Positions 39,003 through 48,136 are shown, counted from the stretch's first letter. The stretch: 64,000 nucleotides of DNA from Synechococcus sp. A10-1-5-1 (GCF_023115425.1 NZ_CP096032.1:1612001-1676000); one strand, 5' to 3'. Notes: generated by a model from the letters alone, not told the origin. Translations and numbers: made by a program.

Positions 39003-39539
39003 TTGGCAGCATCAAGGCTCCGCTGCATCCCGCGCTTGGGCCTTTCGATTGCGCTGTTGACCGTCTCTGACACGCGGACCCTCGCCGAGGATCGCTCTGG
39101 GGCTGCGCTGCAGCAGCGGCTCGAGGCGGCGGGCCATCAACTGCACGAGCGGTGTTTGGTGCCGGACAACCGCTACCAAATCCGCTCCGAACTCAGCCGT
39201 TGGATTGCTGATGAGGCGGTGCAGGTGGTGATCACCAGCGGCGGCACCGGTTTGACCGGACGGGATGGGACGCCGGAGGCCGTCGAGCCGCTCCTGGACA
39301 AAACCATCGAGGGCTTCGGCGAGCTGTTTCGGGTGCTCTCCTTCGAGAGCATTGGCACCAGCAGCCTCCAGAGCCGGTGCCTAGCCGGCGTGGCCAATGG
39401 GACGGTCGTCTTTGTGTTGCCGGGGTCGCTGGACGCGGTGGAAACCGCCTGGGATCGCCTGATTGCGGCCCAGCTCGACGCCACGACCCGCCCCTGCAAC
39501 TTGGTGCAGCTGTTCCCCCGTTTGCGCGAAGCGCCGTGA
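39003..39539 (+). CDS. moaB: Molybdenum cofactor biosynthesis protein B (MoaB/MogA family)
   Basis: Adenylylates molybdopterin before MoeA acts. LSIALLTVSDTRTLAEDRSGAAL, VITSGGTGLTGRDGTPEAV and LPGSLDAVETAWD are the family motifs. The start is unclear: no ATG is in frame near the first strand; TTG 39003, TTG 39036 and GTG 38955 are possible, the last overlapping the moaD start region. The body of the protein is certain; the first 10-25 residues are not. Its stop overlaps the next gene's GTG. Confidence 0.88.
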   Translation: MAASRLRCIPRLGLSIALLTVSDTRTLAEDRSGAALQQRLEAAGHQLHERCLVPDNRYQIRSELSRWIADEAVQVVITSGGTGLTGRDGTPEAVEPLLDKTIEGFGELFRVLSFESIGTSSLQSRCLAGVANGTVVFVLPGSLDAVETAWDRLIAAQLDATTRPCNLVQLFPRLREAP

Positions 39540-40309
39540 CCGGCCTGGAGCCCGGGCTGCTGTTCGCCCTGGGGCTCATTGCCTTCCTCTATGCCTGCGT
39601 CGGCCATGCCGGTGCCTCCGGCTACATCGCCAGCCTGGCCCTCTTTGCGGTGCCGCTGGAGTGGATCCGGCCCATGGCCCTGGTCATGAACCTGGTGGTG
39701 GCGAGCCTGGCCAGTTGGCGTTTTTACCGCGATGGCCACCTGCCGGTTGTCGTTCAGCGGCGCCTGCTGTTCCCGCTGCTCTCCTGCTCCATCCCTGCGG
39801 CCCTGCTTGGCGGCAGTTTGCGCTTGCCCAGTGACGGCTTGAGCCTCTTCTTGGCCGTTGTGTTGCTCTTTTCTGCGCTGCGGCTTTGGCGCTCTCCCCA
39901 AGAGCGCACGGGCGGGGCGGTGGCCTTGCCGCCATGGCCTGTGGTTGTCCTGACGGGCGCGGTGCTGGGCCTGCTGGCCGGGTTGAGCGGGACCGGTGGC
40001 GGCATCTTTTTGACGCCGCTGGCGCTGCTCGCGGGTTGGCTTCCGATCCGCCTGGCGGCCGGGGTGTCCTCGGCCTTTATTTGGTGCAATTCCTTGGCGG
40101 GGCTCAGTGGTTGGTTGCTGAGCTATGGCGCTTCAGTCCTGCCTCCCGCTCCGCTCTTGCTGGCCCCTTTGCCGCTCGTGGCCTTGGCGGGAGCCCTGGG
40201 GAGTTGGTGCGGCAGTCGCCGTTTTCAAGAGGTCTGGATTCGCCGTCTGTTGGCGCTGGTGCTGCTGCTGGCCAGCCTGAAGTTGTCCGGCCTCTTGCCC
40301 TTGCCCTAG
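39536..40309 (+). CDS. TauE/SafE-family (TSUP) permease
   Basis: A 257-residue membrane protein with about eight segments. GHAGASGYIASLALF near the N-terminus and GLLAGLSGTGGGIFLTPLALL in the second half are the two repeat motifs of the TauE/SafE family, which exports sulfite or moves other sulfur anions. I take GTG 39536, overlapping the moaB stop, as start. Its place inside the molybdopterin cluster suggests a link to sulfur or molybdate supply, but that is inference. Confidence 0.82.
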   Translation: MTGLEPGLLFALGLIAFLYACVGHAGASGYIASLALFAVPLEWIRPMALVMNLVVASLASWRFYRDGHLPVVVQRRLLFPLLSCSIPAALLGGSLRLPSDGLSLFLAVVLLFSALRLWRSPQERTGGAVALPPWPVVVLTGAVLGLLAGLSGTGGGIFLTPLALLAGWLPIRLAAGVSSAFIWCNSLAGLSGWLLSYGASVLPPAPLLLAPLPLVALAGALGSWCGSRRFQEVWIRRLLALVLLLASLKLSGLLPLP

Positions 40310-41334
40310 CCCCCCAGGTAGGCCATCTCCGCTTTGGGCTGTCCCGCGCGGGACGAGCGCTCTTCGCTGTAGCGGTCCTGGCGCTGACGCCAGAGCTGGC
40401 CCATCGCGAGCCGTAGCTCGCTTGGGCTTTGCAGCCAAGGCTTGAGGTCTTGGCCTTCGGAGGCAAACAGGCAGGTGTAGGCCATGCCATTGGCGGTGAC
40501 CCGCAGCCGGTTGCAATCGCCGCAGAAGGGTTGGCTGATCGAGGCCACGACGGCGACCGAGCCGTTGCAATCGCGGTAACGCCAGCGGCTGGCGGTGCCA
40601 TGGGCGGCCCGCCCGAGGGGCTCCAGGGGCCAGTGGCGGCTGAGGCGTTGGAGCATGTCCGCGGCGGGGACGACGTCCTCGGGGGACCAGCCATTGCGGT
40701 TGCCCACATCCATGGTTTCGATCAGCCGCAACTCCAGGCCGTGCTCTCGGGCGAGGGCGGCGAGGGGGAGCAGTTGATCGTCGTTGCGCCCGCGTTGGAT
40801 CACGCTGTTGAGCTTCAGCGCCCCTGCGGCTGGATCAAATCCAGCGGCCTTGGCCGCGGCGATGGCCGCCAGGACCTGCTCCAAAAGCTGCTCCCCCTGC
40901 TGCGGCCGGCCACTCATCTCCCCCACCCGCTCAGGGTCGACGGCATCGAGGCTGATGGTCAGGCGTTGCAGCCCGGCTTGCCGCAGCCGCAGGGCGCGGG
41001 CTGGGCTGAGCAGGACGCCATTGGTCGTCAGCGCGATGTCCTTCAGGGCGCTGAGGGGGCTGCCTGTTTCCCGGCGGCCCTGGTCGATCGCCTCGAGCAG
41101 GTCGTCGAGATCGGGTGCCAACAGAGGTTCTCCGCCGGTGAGGCGCAGGCTGCTGACCCCCAGGCTGCAGGCCGCTTCGATCACCCGCAGCCGCTGCTCG
41201 GTGCTCAGCCTGTCGGCGGGTTCTTGGCCGTCGGGCTGGCAGTAGGGGCACGCCAGGTTGCAGCGCGCCGTCAGGGAGAGCCGCAGGACTCCGAGGGGAC
41301 GCTGGAGTTGATCGGTGGCGGTGCCTGCGCTCAT
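40306..41334 (-). CDS. moaA: GTP 3',8-cyclase (MoaA)
   Basis: Radical SAM enzyme that starts molybdopterin synthesis from GTP. The N-terminal cluster motif is CNLACPYC, and the C-terminal cluster is carried by CGDCNRLRVTANG and the later Cys in YTCLF. LRLTGGEPLLAPDL is the SAM-binding GGE region. It has 342 residues. Its ATG overlaps the mobA stop by four bases; its own stop overlaps the TauE/SafE gene. Confidence 0.96.
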   Translation of the reverse strand: MSAGTATDQLQRPLGVLRLSLTARCNLACPYCQPDGQEPADRLSTEQRLRVIEAACSLGVSSLRLTGGEPLLAPDLDDLLEAIDQGRRETGSPLSALKDIALTTNGVLLSPARALRLRQAGLQRLTISLDAVDPERVGEMSGRPQQGEQLLEQVLAAIAAAKAAGFDPAAGALKLNSVIQRGRNDDQLLPLAALAREHGLELRLIETMDVGNRNGWSPEDVVPAADMLQRLSRHWPLEPLGRAAHGTASRWRYRDCNGSVAVVASISQPFCGDCNRLRVTANGMAYTCLFASEGQDLKPWLQSPSELRLAMGQLWRQRQDRYSEERSSRAGQPKAEMAYLGG

Positions 41335-41918
41335 GCCATCAGCCTGGCGCGCTCGGCCGGGGTGTTCGCATTGATCAGCGGCTGGGCTGGGAGCACTACA
41401 GCTTGATGGGGGATGGTGGCGAGCCAGGCCTGCCAGCGCCGCTCTCCGCTGGCCAGGACCTCGGCCAGGCCGTTGCGTTGCTCGGGTCCACCGGGATAGA
41501 TCCCCAGCAGGGGCTGCAGCCGCTCGCCGTCATGGGCAACGGCGGCCTGGCTGGGGGAGCGCCTCCAGTGCTCGATCAATGAGTCCAGTGTTCTTCGGTT
41601 GAGCTGGGGCATATCCACCGGCACCACCAGCAGGGCGCTGTCGCTGCCCCTGGGAAGGACCAGCTGCAGGGCGTGGAGGGGGCCTTGGGCGGGTGCGGGC
41701 TCCAGGGCCAGTGCAACACGCTCGAGCCCGGCGATCAGGTCGGCATGGCTGCTGTCTTGGCTGCAGACCGCCACGGAGGGGCAGACCTGGCTTAGGAGTT
41801 CAGCGGCACGCGACAGCCAGCTCCCGCCGTTGGGGTGGGGGAGGGCTGCTTTGTCCTGGCCCATCCGCCGGCTGGCGCCGCCGCAGAGCACTGCTCCCTG
41901 GAGCCGCATCGGAGTCAT
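41331..41918 (-). CDS. mobA: Molybdenum cofactor guanylyltransferase (MobA)
   Basis: Adds GMP to Mo-molybdopterin to form the MGD cofactor used by NarB-type reductases. LCGGASRRMGQDKAAL is the nucleotidyltransferase signature and VVPVDMPQL carries the metal-binding Asp. It has 195 residues. It is co-translated with moaA and divergent from nrtP; the 268-base gap between them holds NtcA-type sites. Confidence 0.93.
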   Translation of the reverse strand: MTPMRLQGAVLCGGASRRMGQDKAALPHPNGGSWLSRAAELLSQVCPSVAVCSQDSSHADLIAGLERVALALEPAPAQGPLHALQLVLPRGSDSALLVVPVDMPQLNRRTLDSLIEHWRRSPSQAAVAHDGERLQPLLGIYPGGPEQRNGLAEVLASGERRWQAWLATIPHQAVVLPAQPLINANTPAERARLMA

Positions 41919-41953
41919 CGCTGCACGATGTAACCCCAGGAACCCCTGGAAGC

Positions 41954-41967
41954 GTCGCTGTTGCTAC
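41954..41967. promoter_or_regulatory. NtcA-like site, one mismatch
   Basis: GTCGCTGTTGCTAC differs by one base from GTA-N8-TAC. It lies 36 bases upstream of the mobA start. The spacer and right half match the site near nirA (52467-52480) almost exactly. Confidence 0.35.
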
Positions 41968-42064
41968 AAAACAGGCCTTGAACTACTACCTGCGGGATAA
42001 GTGATAAGTGCCATTAATTCCTCTCATTAGGCCGCGCCCTGCTTTGCGGTCGAGTTGCTCTTTG

Positions 42065-42078
42065 GTAACTGTCGTTAC
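42065..42078. promoter_or_regulatory. NtcA box upstream of nrtP
   Basis: GTAACTGTCGTTAC is a perfect GTA-N8-TAC and part of a longer palindrome, GGTAAC-TGTC-GTTACC (42064-42079). It ends 108 bases before the nrtP ATG. NtcA, the global nitrogen regulator, activates nitrate genes in cyanobacteria. I could not find a clear -10 box at the expected distance. Confidence 0.75.
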
Positions 42079-42186
42079 CCGAGTCAGTAGGTGGCGAGTG
42101 GTCCAATCTCTTCAGCGCTTGATGCGCTGTCCCCCTGGTCGCTGCTTTTTTGAAGGCCTGGGCTCATCCCACTGTCCCTGTCCTCC

Positions 42187-43740
42187 ATGCTTAGCGATCT
42201 TTGGTCGCTCCAGGGGAGATATCGCACTCTTCATCTCACCTGGTTCGCCTTCTTCCTGACGTTTGTCGTCTGGTTCAACCTTGCTCCTCTAGCGACAACC
42301 GTTAAGGCCGACCTTGGCCTTGACCTAGGTCAAATTCGTACCGTTGCGATCTGCAACGTTGCACTCACGATTCCCGCTCGCGTGCTGATTGGCATGCTGC
42401 TGGACAAGTTCGGTCCCCGTAAGACCTATTCGGGCATTCTTGTCTTCTCGGTGATTCCCTGTCTGCTGTTTGCATCAGCGCAGGACTTCAATCAGCTGGT
42501 GGTTGCTCGCCTGCTGCTCTCCATTGTTGGTGCCGGCTTTGTGATCGGTATCCGCATGGTGGCTGAATGGTTTCCGCCCAAAGAGATCGGTCTGGCGGAA
42601 GGGATCTACGGCGGTTGGGGCAACTTTGGCTCGGCCTTCTCCGCACTGACTCTCGTCGCCCTGGCTGGCTTCCTCTCCTTCTCAGGTGGCTTCGAGCTCC
42701 CCACTGGCGCCATCTTGAATTGGCGTGGAGCAATTGCTCTGACCGGCATTATTTCGGCCGTCTACGGGGTGATCTACTTCTTTAACGTCACCGATACTCC
42801 CCCGGGAAAGACCTACCAAAAGCCCGCTAAGTCCGCTGGTCTTGAAGTGACCTCCATGCGGGACTTCTGGGGCCTGCTGGGCATGAATGTTCCCTTCGCG
42901 GCCATTCTCTGCGTGCTCTGCTGGCGCCTGCAAAAGGTTGGCTTCCTGAACGCCGGCACCTATCCCCTGGCGCTCCTCGCAGTTCTCGTTTGGTTTGGCT
43001 TCCAGACCTGGGGCATTATTCGCACCAACCGCGACCTGATCAACGGCGTTAAGCAATACCCCAAGGACGACCGCTACGAGTTCAAGCAGGTCGCCATTCT
43101 GGAGCTCACCTACATCGTGAACTTCGGATCTGAGTTGGCGGTTGTCTCCATGCTGCCGACATTCTTTGAGACCACGTTTGATCTTCCGAAGGCAACTGCC
43201 GGCATCCTGGCGTCCTGTTTTGCCTTTGTGAACTTGGTGGCTCGCCCCGGTGGCGGCCTGATTTCCGACAAGCTCGGTAGCCGCAAAAACACCATGGCCT
43301 TCCTCACCGGTGGCCTGGGCATTGGTTACTTGATCATGAGCATGATCAAGCCGGGCACCTTCTCCGGTTCCCTGGGCATCACCGTCGCGGTGTTGATCAC
43401 GATGCTCGCCTCGTTCTTCGTCCAGGCCGGTGAAGGCGCCACCTTCGCGATGGTGCCCCTGGTCAAGAAGCGCGTCACGGGTCAGATCGCAGGTCTGGTG
43501 GGCGCCTACGGCAACGTTGGTGCGGTTGCTTACCTGACGATCTTCAGCCTCCTGCCGATGTGGATGGGTGGCGGCAAGGATCCCTCTGCAGAGATCGTTG
43601 CTTCCTCCAACAGCGCCTTCTTCCAGATCCTCGGGATTGCCGGATTGATCGTTGCTTTCCTCTGCTTCTTCTTCCTCAAGGAGCCCAAGGGTTCCTTCTC
43701 TGCAGAGCACGCTGACGAGAAGGTGCTCGTCAACGCTTGA
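42187..43740 (+). CDS. nrtP: Nitrate/nitrite permease of the MFS type (NrtP)
   Basis: A 12-segment major facilitator of the nitrate/nitrite porter family, the single-protein nitrate importer of marine Synechococcus. Family signatures are WFNLAPLATTVKADLGL, RVLIGMLLDKFGPRKT, the nitrate-binding region GFVIGIRMVAEWFPPKE and AEGIYGGWGNFGSAF, and a second-half motif ARPGGGLISDKLGSRKN. It is 517 residues. It is followed by narB after 81 bases. Confidence 0.95.
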   Translation: MLSDLWSLQGRYRTLHLTWFAFFLTFVVWFNLAPLATTVKADLGLDLGQIRTVAICNVALTIPARVLIGMLLDKFGPRKTYSGILVFSVIPCLLFASAQDFNQLVVARLLLSIVGAGFVIGIRMVAEWFPPKEIGLAEGIYGGWGNFGSAFSALTLVALAGFLSFSGGFELPTGAILNWRGAIALTGIISAVYGVIYFFNVTDTPPGKTYQKPAKSAGLEVTSMRDFWGLLGMNVPFAAILCVLCWRLQKVGFLNAGTYPLALLAVLVWFGFQTWGIIRTNRDLINGVKQYPKDDRYEFKQVAILELTYIVNFGSELAVVSMLPTFFETTFDLPKATAGILASCFAFVNLVARPGGGLISDKLGSRKNTMAFLTGGLGIGYLIMSMIKPGTFSGSLGITVAVLITMLASFFVQAGEGATFAMVPLVKKRVTGQIAGLVGAYGNVGAVAYLTIFSLLPMWMGGGKDPSAEIVASSNSAFFQILGIAGLIVAFLCFFFLKEPKGSFSAEHADEKVLVNA

Positions 43741-43821
43741 TTCACCCCCAACACAGGGGTCTGTTCGGGGCGGCCCCGTTGAGCTGCCCCTTTTTCATTT
43801 GACGCTGTTTTGGGTGTGGTG

Positions 43822-46044
43822 ATGGCCTCCGGCAACGTGCGCAGCCAATGTCCCTACTGCGGGGTGGGCTGTGGTCTTGAACTGATTCCACCGGCCTTGC
43901 CGGGCCAGGCGGTCAAGCGTGATGCCGAGGGCAATCCCATGTGGACGGCTCGGGGTGACCGCCAGCATCCCTCGAGCCTGGGCCAGGTCTGCATCAAGGG
44001 GGCGACCGTTGGCGAGACCTTGGCCCGGGGGCGCCTTCGCGAGCCCCTCTATCGCGCCAGCCTGGACGAACCGTTCCAACCCATCACTTGGGAGCAGGCG
44101 ATGGACCTGCTGGTGGGCCGCATCCGCAGCACCTTGGCCACCAAGGGCCCCGATGCGATTGCGATGTATGGATCGGGCCAGTTCCACACCGAGGACTACT
44201 ACCTGGCTCAGAAGCTGTTGAAAGGTGCGTTGGGCACGAACAACTTCGATGCCAACTCCCGCCTGTGCATGAGCTCCGCGGTGGCGGGCTACACCCGCAG
44301 CCTGGGCTCCGACGGCCCCCCGGCCTGTTACGAGGATTTGGACCACTGCACAGTGGCCTTCCTGATCGGGACCAACACCGCGGAATGCCACCCGGTGCTG
44401 TTTCAGCGCCTCTTGAAACGCAAAAAGCGCAATCCCGGCAGCGTGAAGATCGTCGTCGTCGATCCCCGCTTAACGGAGACCGCGAAGGCTGCGGATGTGC
44501 ATCTGCCCATCGCTCCTGGCACGGACCTGGCGTTGCTCCACGGCCTGGCCCATCTGGTCCTCCGTGAGAACGGTCAGGACCCGGCGTTCATTGACGATCA
44601 CACCGAGAACTACAAGGCCTTCTTTGATCTCGCGGCTCGCTGGACGCCGCGCAAGGTTGCTCGGTTCTGCAACATTCCAGAAAAGCGGCTGCGGGAGGTG
44701 GCGGAGCTCTTCCACCGCCGTGAGCGGGTGCTCAGCCTGTGGTCGATGGGGGTCAACCAGCGGCGCGAAGGCACCGCGGTGGTGGGTGGTCTGATCAACC
44801 TGCATTTGTTGACCGCTCAGATCGGCAAGGAGGGTGCGGGTCCCTTCTCCCTGACGGGCCAGCCCAATGCCATGGGTGGACGCGAGGCCGGGGGCCTGGC
44901 CCATCTGTTGCCGGGCTACCGCGTTGTGACCAATTCCGAGCACCGCCAGGAGGTTGAACAGGCCTGGCAGTTCCCCGCCGGACGCATTGCGGCGGCCCCC
45001 GGCTTGGCGGCCTGGCAACAGGTGGAGGCGATGGAGCGGGGTGAGCTGGATTTGTGGTGGGTGGCCGCCACCAATCCTTTGGTGAGCATGCCGGACCTCG
45101 ATCGGGTCAAGGCCGCGATGCGGCGCTGCCCGTTGGTGGTGGTCAGTGACGCCTACGCGGATACCGAAACCTCCCACTACGCGCACCTGTTGTTGCCCGC
45201 GGCCCAATGGAGTGAAAAGGCTGGGGCGATGACCAATTCGGAGCGTCGGGTGACCTATTGCCCGGCCTACCGCCCCCGCCATGGGGAGAGCCGTCCGGAT
45301 TGGGAGGTGTTCGCCGAGGTGGGCCGGCGTTTGGGTTTTGAGGAGCAATTCAGCTACGCCTCTGCCGCGGAGGTGTACGCGGAATTCAGTCAGCTCACGG
45401 TGGGCCGACTCTGTGATGTCTCCGGTCTCAGTCACGCTTTGTTGGAGGAGGCGGGCCCGCAGCAGTGGCCCTTCCCCGCGGGGGCATCAGCCAGCAGCGA
45501 GGCCAAGCGGCTCTACAGCGACCATCAATTCGCAACGCCTTCGGGTCGTGCCCGCTTCTGCACGGATCAACCCATGGGTCTGGCGGAGCCCCCCTGCGAG
45601 ACCTACCCGTTGGTGCTCACCGTGGGCCGGTATCTCGGTCAGTGGCACACGATGACCCGCACGGGGAAGGTCGAGCGGTTGCAGACCATGCACCCGAAGC
45701 CTCTGTTGGAGGTGCATCCGCAAGATGCCTTGGAGCTGCAGTTAAAGGATGGGGAGCTCGCCGCCGTGAGCTCCCGCCGCGGACACATCACGGCGACGGT
45801 GAAGGTCACCGATCGCATCCGCCGGGGCTCGGTGTTTCTGCCGATGCATTGGGGGTTCACCCAGGAGAACGCCTGTGAGGCCAACACCTTGATGCACGAT
45901 CAGGCCTGCCCGGTTTCCAAGCAGCCCGAACTCAAGGCCTGCGCCGTGATCGTTGCTCCAGCGGTGTCGGTGGTGAAGCCGCTCGAGCAGGAGGCCGGAC
46001 GGCTCGAGGCACTCCGCCGCTGGTTTACGCCAGCACTTCGCTGA
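43822..46044 (+). CDS. narB: Assimilatory nitrate reductase, ferredoxin-dependent (NarB)
   Basis: Reduces nitrate to nitrite with a molybdenum MGD cofactor and a 4Fe-4S cluster. CPYCGVGCGLE and GQVCIKG supply the four cluster Cys; NSRLCMSSAVAGY supplies the Mo-ligand Cys; FLIGTNTAECHPV, SMGVNQRREGT and the C-terminal FLPMHWGF belong to the MGD-binding domains. ATG 43822 gives 740 residues. Its last 20 bases overlap the convergent nitrate-reductase-associated gene. The intergenic region with nrtP has GC-rich hairpins that may partly terminate. Confidence 0.96.
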   Translation: MASGNVRSQCPYCGVGCGLELIPPALPGQAVKRDAEGNPMWTARGDRQHPSSLGQVCIKGATVGETLARGRLREPLYRASLDEPFQPITWEQAMDLLVGRIRSTLATKGPDAIAMYGSGQFHTEDYYLAQKLLKGALGTNNFDANSRLCMSSAVAGYTRSLGSDGPPACYEDLDHCTVAFLIGTNTAECHPVLFQRLLKRKKRNPGSVKIVVVDPRLTETAKAADVHLPIAPGTDLALLHGLAHLVLRENGQDPAFIDDHTENYKAFFDLAARWTPRKVARFCNIPEKRLREVAELFHRRERVLSLWSMGVNQRREGTAVVGGLINLHLLTAQIGKEGAGPFSLTGQPNAMGGREAGGLAHLLPGYRVVTNSEHRQEVEQAWQFPAGRIAAAPGLAAWQQVEAMERGELDLWWVAATNPLVSMPDLDRVKAAMRRCPLVVVSDAYADTETSHYAHLLLPAAQWSEKAGAMTNSERRVTYCPAYRPRHGESRPDWEVFAEVGRRLGFEEQFSYASAAEVYAEFSQLTVGRLCDVSGLSHALLEEAGPQQWPFPAGASASSEAKRLYSDHQFATPSGRARFCTDQPMGLAEPPCETYPLVLTVGRYLGQWHTMTRTGKVERLQTMHPKPLLEVHPQDALELQLKDGELAAVSSRRGHITATVKVTDRIRRGSVFLPMHWGFTQENACEANTLMHDQACPVSKQPELKACAVIVAPAVSVVKPLEQEAGRLEALRRWFTPALR

Positions 46045-46492
46045 AGGCCGCCTCCAGGTTGTGGTGGTCATGCCCCGGCCGCGCCAGCTTGCAGAGGGCA
46101 AAGCGCTCGAGCTCGCTGAGGGCGGACCACTGCTCGGGCTGGAGGGTGATGCCGCGGTTCTGGGCGGCGGCGGTGAGGAGCTCGGGGATCTCGAGGGGGT
46201 TCTGCCAGGTCTCCCCGGTTGAGATCGGCAGCGTTTTGGCCTGACCGTCGGCCATGGACTCGGTGCACGCCAGCAGGTGTTGGCGCAGTTGAGCGAGGCC
46301 CTCCGGCGTGTCCTCCCAGTCGACGAGGCTCTGCCGTTGCGTTTGGTTCAGGGCCAGCCAGTGGTTGAGCTTGAGCTTGACGCCACAGAGATCCAGCTTG
46401 CGGCGCACGCAGAGGGGAATGCAGCGCCAATTGCCGATGAAATCGCTCTCGAAGTCAAAGCAATGGCTTGCCGAGGGGGCCTCAGAGGTCAC
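46025..46492 (-). CDS. Nitrate reductase associated protein
   Basis: A small protein of the nitrate-reductase-associated family, found beside narB in cyanobacteria; no biochemical role is established. FDFESDFIGNWRCIPLCVRRKLDLCGVKL is the signature region (core CIPLCVRRKLDLCGVKLKL), with three Cys. I start it at GTG 46492 (155 residues) because the upstream extension to 46573 is low-complexity. It converges on narB with overlapping ends. Confidence 0.85.
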   Translation of the reverse strand: MTSEAPSASHCFDFESDFIGNWRCIPLCVRRKLDLCGVKLKLNHWLALNQTQRQSLVDWEDTPEGLAQLRQHLLACTESMADGQAKTLPISTGETWQNPLEIPELLTAAAQNRGITLQPEQWSALSELERFALCKLARPGHDHHNLEAAFSEVLA

Positions 46493-46509
46493 GGCCAGAC
46501 GGGGTTCTG

Positions 46510-46523
46510 GTAGTGATTTTGAC
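46510..46523. promoter_or_regulatory. Weak NtcA-like site
   Basis: GTAGTGATTTTGAC matches GTA-N8-TAC with one mismatch. It lies 18 bases upstream of the nitrate-reductase-associated gene. Alone this is weak evidence. Confidence 0.2.
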
Positions 46524-46624
46524 GCTTCTGGGGATTGCTGGCAGTGGGGTGAACGGTTTGGTGTCAACGGCACCCAAATGCGTCCGTTGATCTCTTCAAA
46601 CTCACCTCAATCAACCGCTCTGCC

Positions 46625-46786
46625 ATGCGTCTCGCCGTTGCTCTTGGGGTGTTGCTGGGCGGTTCCCATGGCTGGCTGAGCAGCGATCGTCTGTTGGCCG
46701 GCGCAGCCGCTTGGTCCATCGCACCGGCGGCTTCCACAACGTTTTGGACTGGTTCAGCTGGCGATGGCTGGCTGGCGTCTCCATAG
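46625..46786 (+). CDS. Very small Ala-rich protein, possible gene
   Basis: A 53-residue frame from ATG 46625 with a short signal-like start (MRLAVALGVLLGGSHGWL) and an Ala/Ser/Trp-rich body. It lies in the gap between the nitrate-reductase-associated gene and the next small membrane gene. Coding is uncertain; no family is recognised. Confidence 0.3.
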   Translation: MRLAVALGVLLGGSHGWLSSDRLLAGAAAWSIAPAASTTFWTGSAGDGWLASP

Positions 46787-46813
46787 TGGTTGGGTCGAAT
46801 CCCTTCTGCCGTC

Positions 46814-47011
46814 ATGGCAACCAAAACTGGAGTCGCGGCTCAGGGCCGCCATCCCCTGACCATTGCTACGGGTTTCGTCGGAGCCTTTGTTGTGGCGTCC
46901 TTGGGCGTTCAGCTCATCCGTAGCGCTTCCGTCTCGACCTCTGCACCCGCTTCGGTGCAGCCCGTGATCGCTGGTCAAGCCGCGATGTGGCAAGTCCTGG
47001 GCGAGCGCTGA
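46814..47011 (+). CDS. Small single-span membrane protein, unknown function
   Basis: A 65-residue protein from ATG 46814: MATKTGVAAQGRHPL, one membrane segment (TIATGFVGAFVVASLGVQLI) and a short polar tail. It ends nine bases from the convergent TrpD2-like gene. Its place within the nitrate cluster is the only hint to function. Confidence 0.55.
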   Translation: MATKTGVAAQGRHPLTIATGFVGAFVVASLGVQLIRSASVSTSAPASVQPVIAGQAAMWQVLGER

Positions 47012-47020
47012 GTTCGCTTG

Positions 47021-48085
47021 TCAACCCATCTCCTGGCGGAGCCGTTGGAGATGGGTCATGACGGCCCCTGAGCTGAGCAGTTCCCGGCAACGCTCCAGTC
47101 CGTTGGCATGGGTGCTCTCAAGACCCGCCTGCCATACATAGGTGCCGGCATTCCAGATCAGAGCAGTCGCGAGTTCCCCTTGCCCGCCAAGGGCGGCTGC
47201 GGCTTGGCTGCTCCAGGTCTCCAGTCCTTCCCAGAGGGGATCAGCCCCGTAGCAACCGTTGTCCCTGGGGTGGAGGATCTGGCGTCCCTCGTCCTCGGGG
47301 CCTGGTCGGCCGGTGACGCAAGCCCGGCTGATGGGCAGATCGGTGCTTCCTTCGAGACCTTTCACGGTGAGCACGTTGGTTTCTCCGGCGAGTTCGAGTG
47401 CTTTCCAGGCCCGCGCTTCGGTGGGTGGGTGCACAAAGCCACTGACCAGGAGATGCTCGCCTTGGTGCGCAGTCCAGAGCAGTTCCAGGCTCGCGAGGGG
47501 TGGCCTCTTGCCAAGGTCCTCTCGATAGGGAATCAGGGATTCGGCATCGGGTAGGTGATCGGGTTGATGCACCAGGGCCAGATCGCAGCACTGGAGCTTC
47601 TCTTGCACCCAGGCAACACTGCGGCCGGCCAGTTGGAGCCCCAGGGCGGCGAAGAGCTCCATGGCCGTGATTCCGTACTTCACCGGAATCCGGCCGGCCC
47701 CTTGCAGGACCACGGGTAGCCCGGCGCTGGAGAGCACTAGAGCGGTGAGCGGATAAATCGGGGCCGTTCGGGTCCGCCCGTCGAAGGGCATGCCGAAGCT
47801 GATGGCCGGCTTCTCGGTCCTGAGTTGAGGGCCCCGCTGGCGGTAAACATCGAGCATCCCGGTGAGTTCCTGGGGTTCGGGCCGGCGGATGCGGTGGGCG
47901 ATCAGGAAGGCACCGATTTGGGCCGGACTGGCCGCTCCGTCGAGCATGAGCTCGAGGGCATGGGCGGCCTCTTCACGGCTGAGGCCACGGCTGGTGTGCT
48001 CGCCACTGCCTACCTTTTGCAGGTACGCCTTGAATGTTGCTCGGCCTTGGGGCGTGCTGTCGGTGACGGGTGCGGCGACGGTCAT
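47021..48085 (-). CDS. Anthranilate phosphoribosyltransferase-like protein (TrpD2 type)
   Basis: A 354-residue protein from ATG 48085 with the nucleoside phosphorylase/phosphoribosyltransferase fold: EEAAHALELMLDGAASPAQIGAFLIAHRIR is the helical N-domain. The phosphate-binding loop of true TrpD (GTGGD) is replaced by GMPFDGRTRTAP, so anthranilate transfer is unlikely. TrpD2-type paralogues such as YbiB bind nucleic acid. It is divergent from cynS, and a perfect NtcA-type palindrome lies between them. Confidence 0.78.
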   Translation of the reverse strand: MTVAAPVTDSTPQGRATFKAYLQKVGSGEHTSRGLSREEAAHALELMLDGAASPAQIGAFLIAHRIRRPEPQELTGMLDVYRQRGPQLRTEKPAISFGMPFDGRTRTAPIYPLTALVLSSAGLPVVLQGAGRIPVKYGITAMELFAALGLQLAGRSVAWVQEKLQCCDLALVHQPDHLPDAESLIPYREDLGKRPPLASLELLWTAHQGEHLLVSGFVHPPTEARAWKALELAGETNVLTVKGLEGSTDLPISRACVTGRPGPEDEGRQILHPRDNGCYGADPLWEGLETWSSQAAAALGGQGELATALIWNAGTYVWQAGLESTHANGLERCRELLSSGAVMTHLQRLRQEMG

Positions 48086-48136
48086 GCCGACAGAGGGACA
48101 CTGAATTGATTTTCTGTGGCCACAGGACCGGTTCTG

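Noticed and set aside
42008-42259. Short plus-strand frame in the nrtP upstream region
   Set aside because: It overlaps the nrtP start in another frame, crosses the NtcA box and has no protein-like character.
43766-43797. GC-rich hairpin and T-run between nrtP and narB as a terminator
   Set aside because: The pairing is ambiguous (several weak alternatives) and the two genes are expected to be co-expressed, so I did not list it as a feature.
46856-46869. TTGCTAC motif resembling the nitrogen-cluster sites
   Set aside because: It lies inside a coding sequence and its left half (CTG) has two mismatches to GTA.
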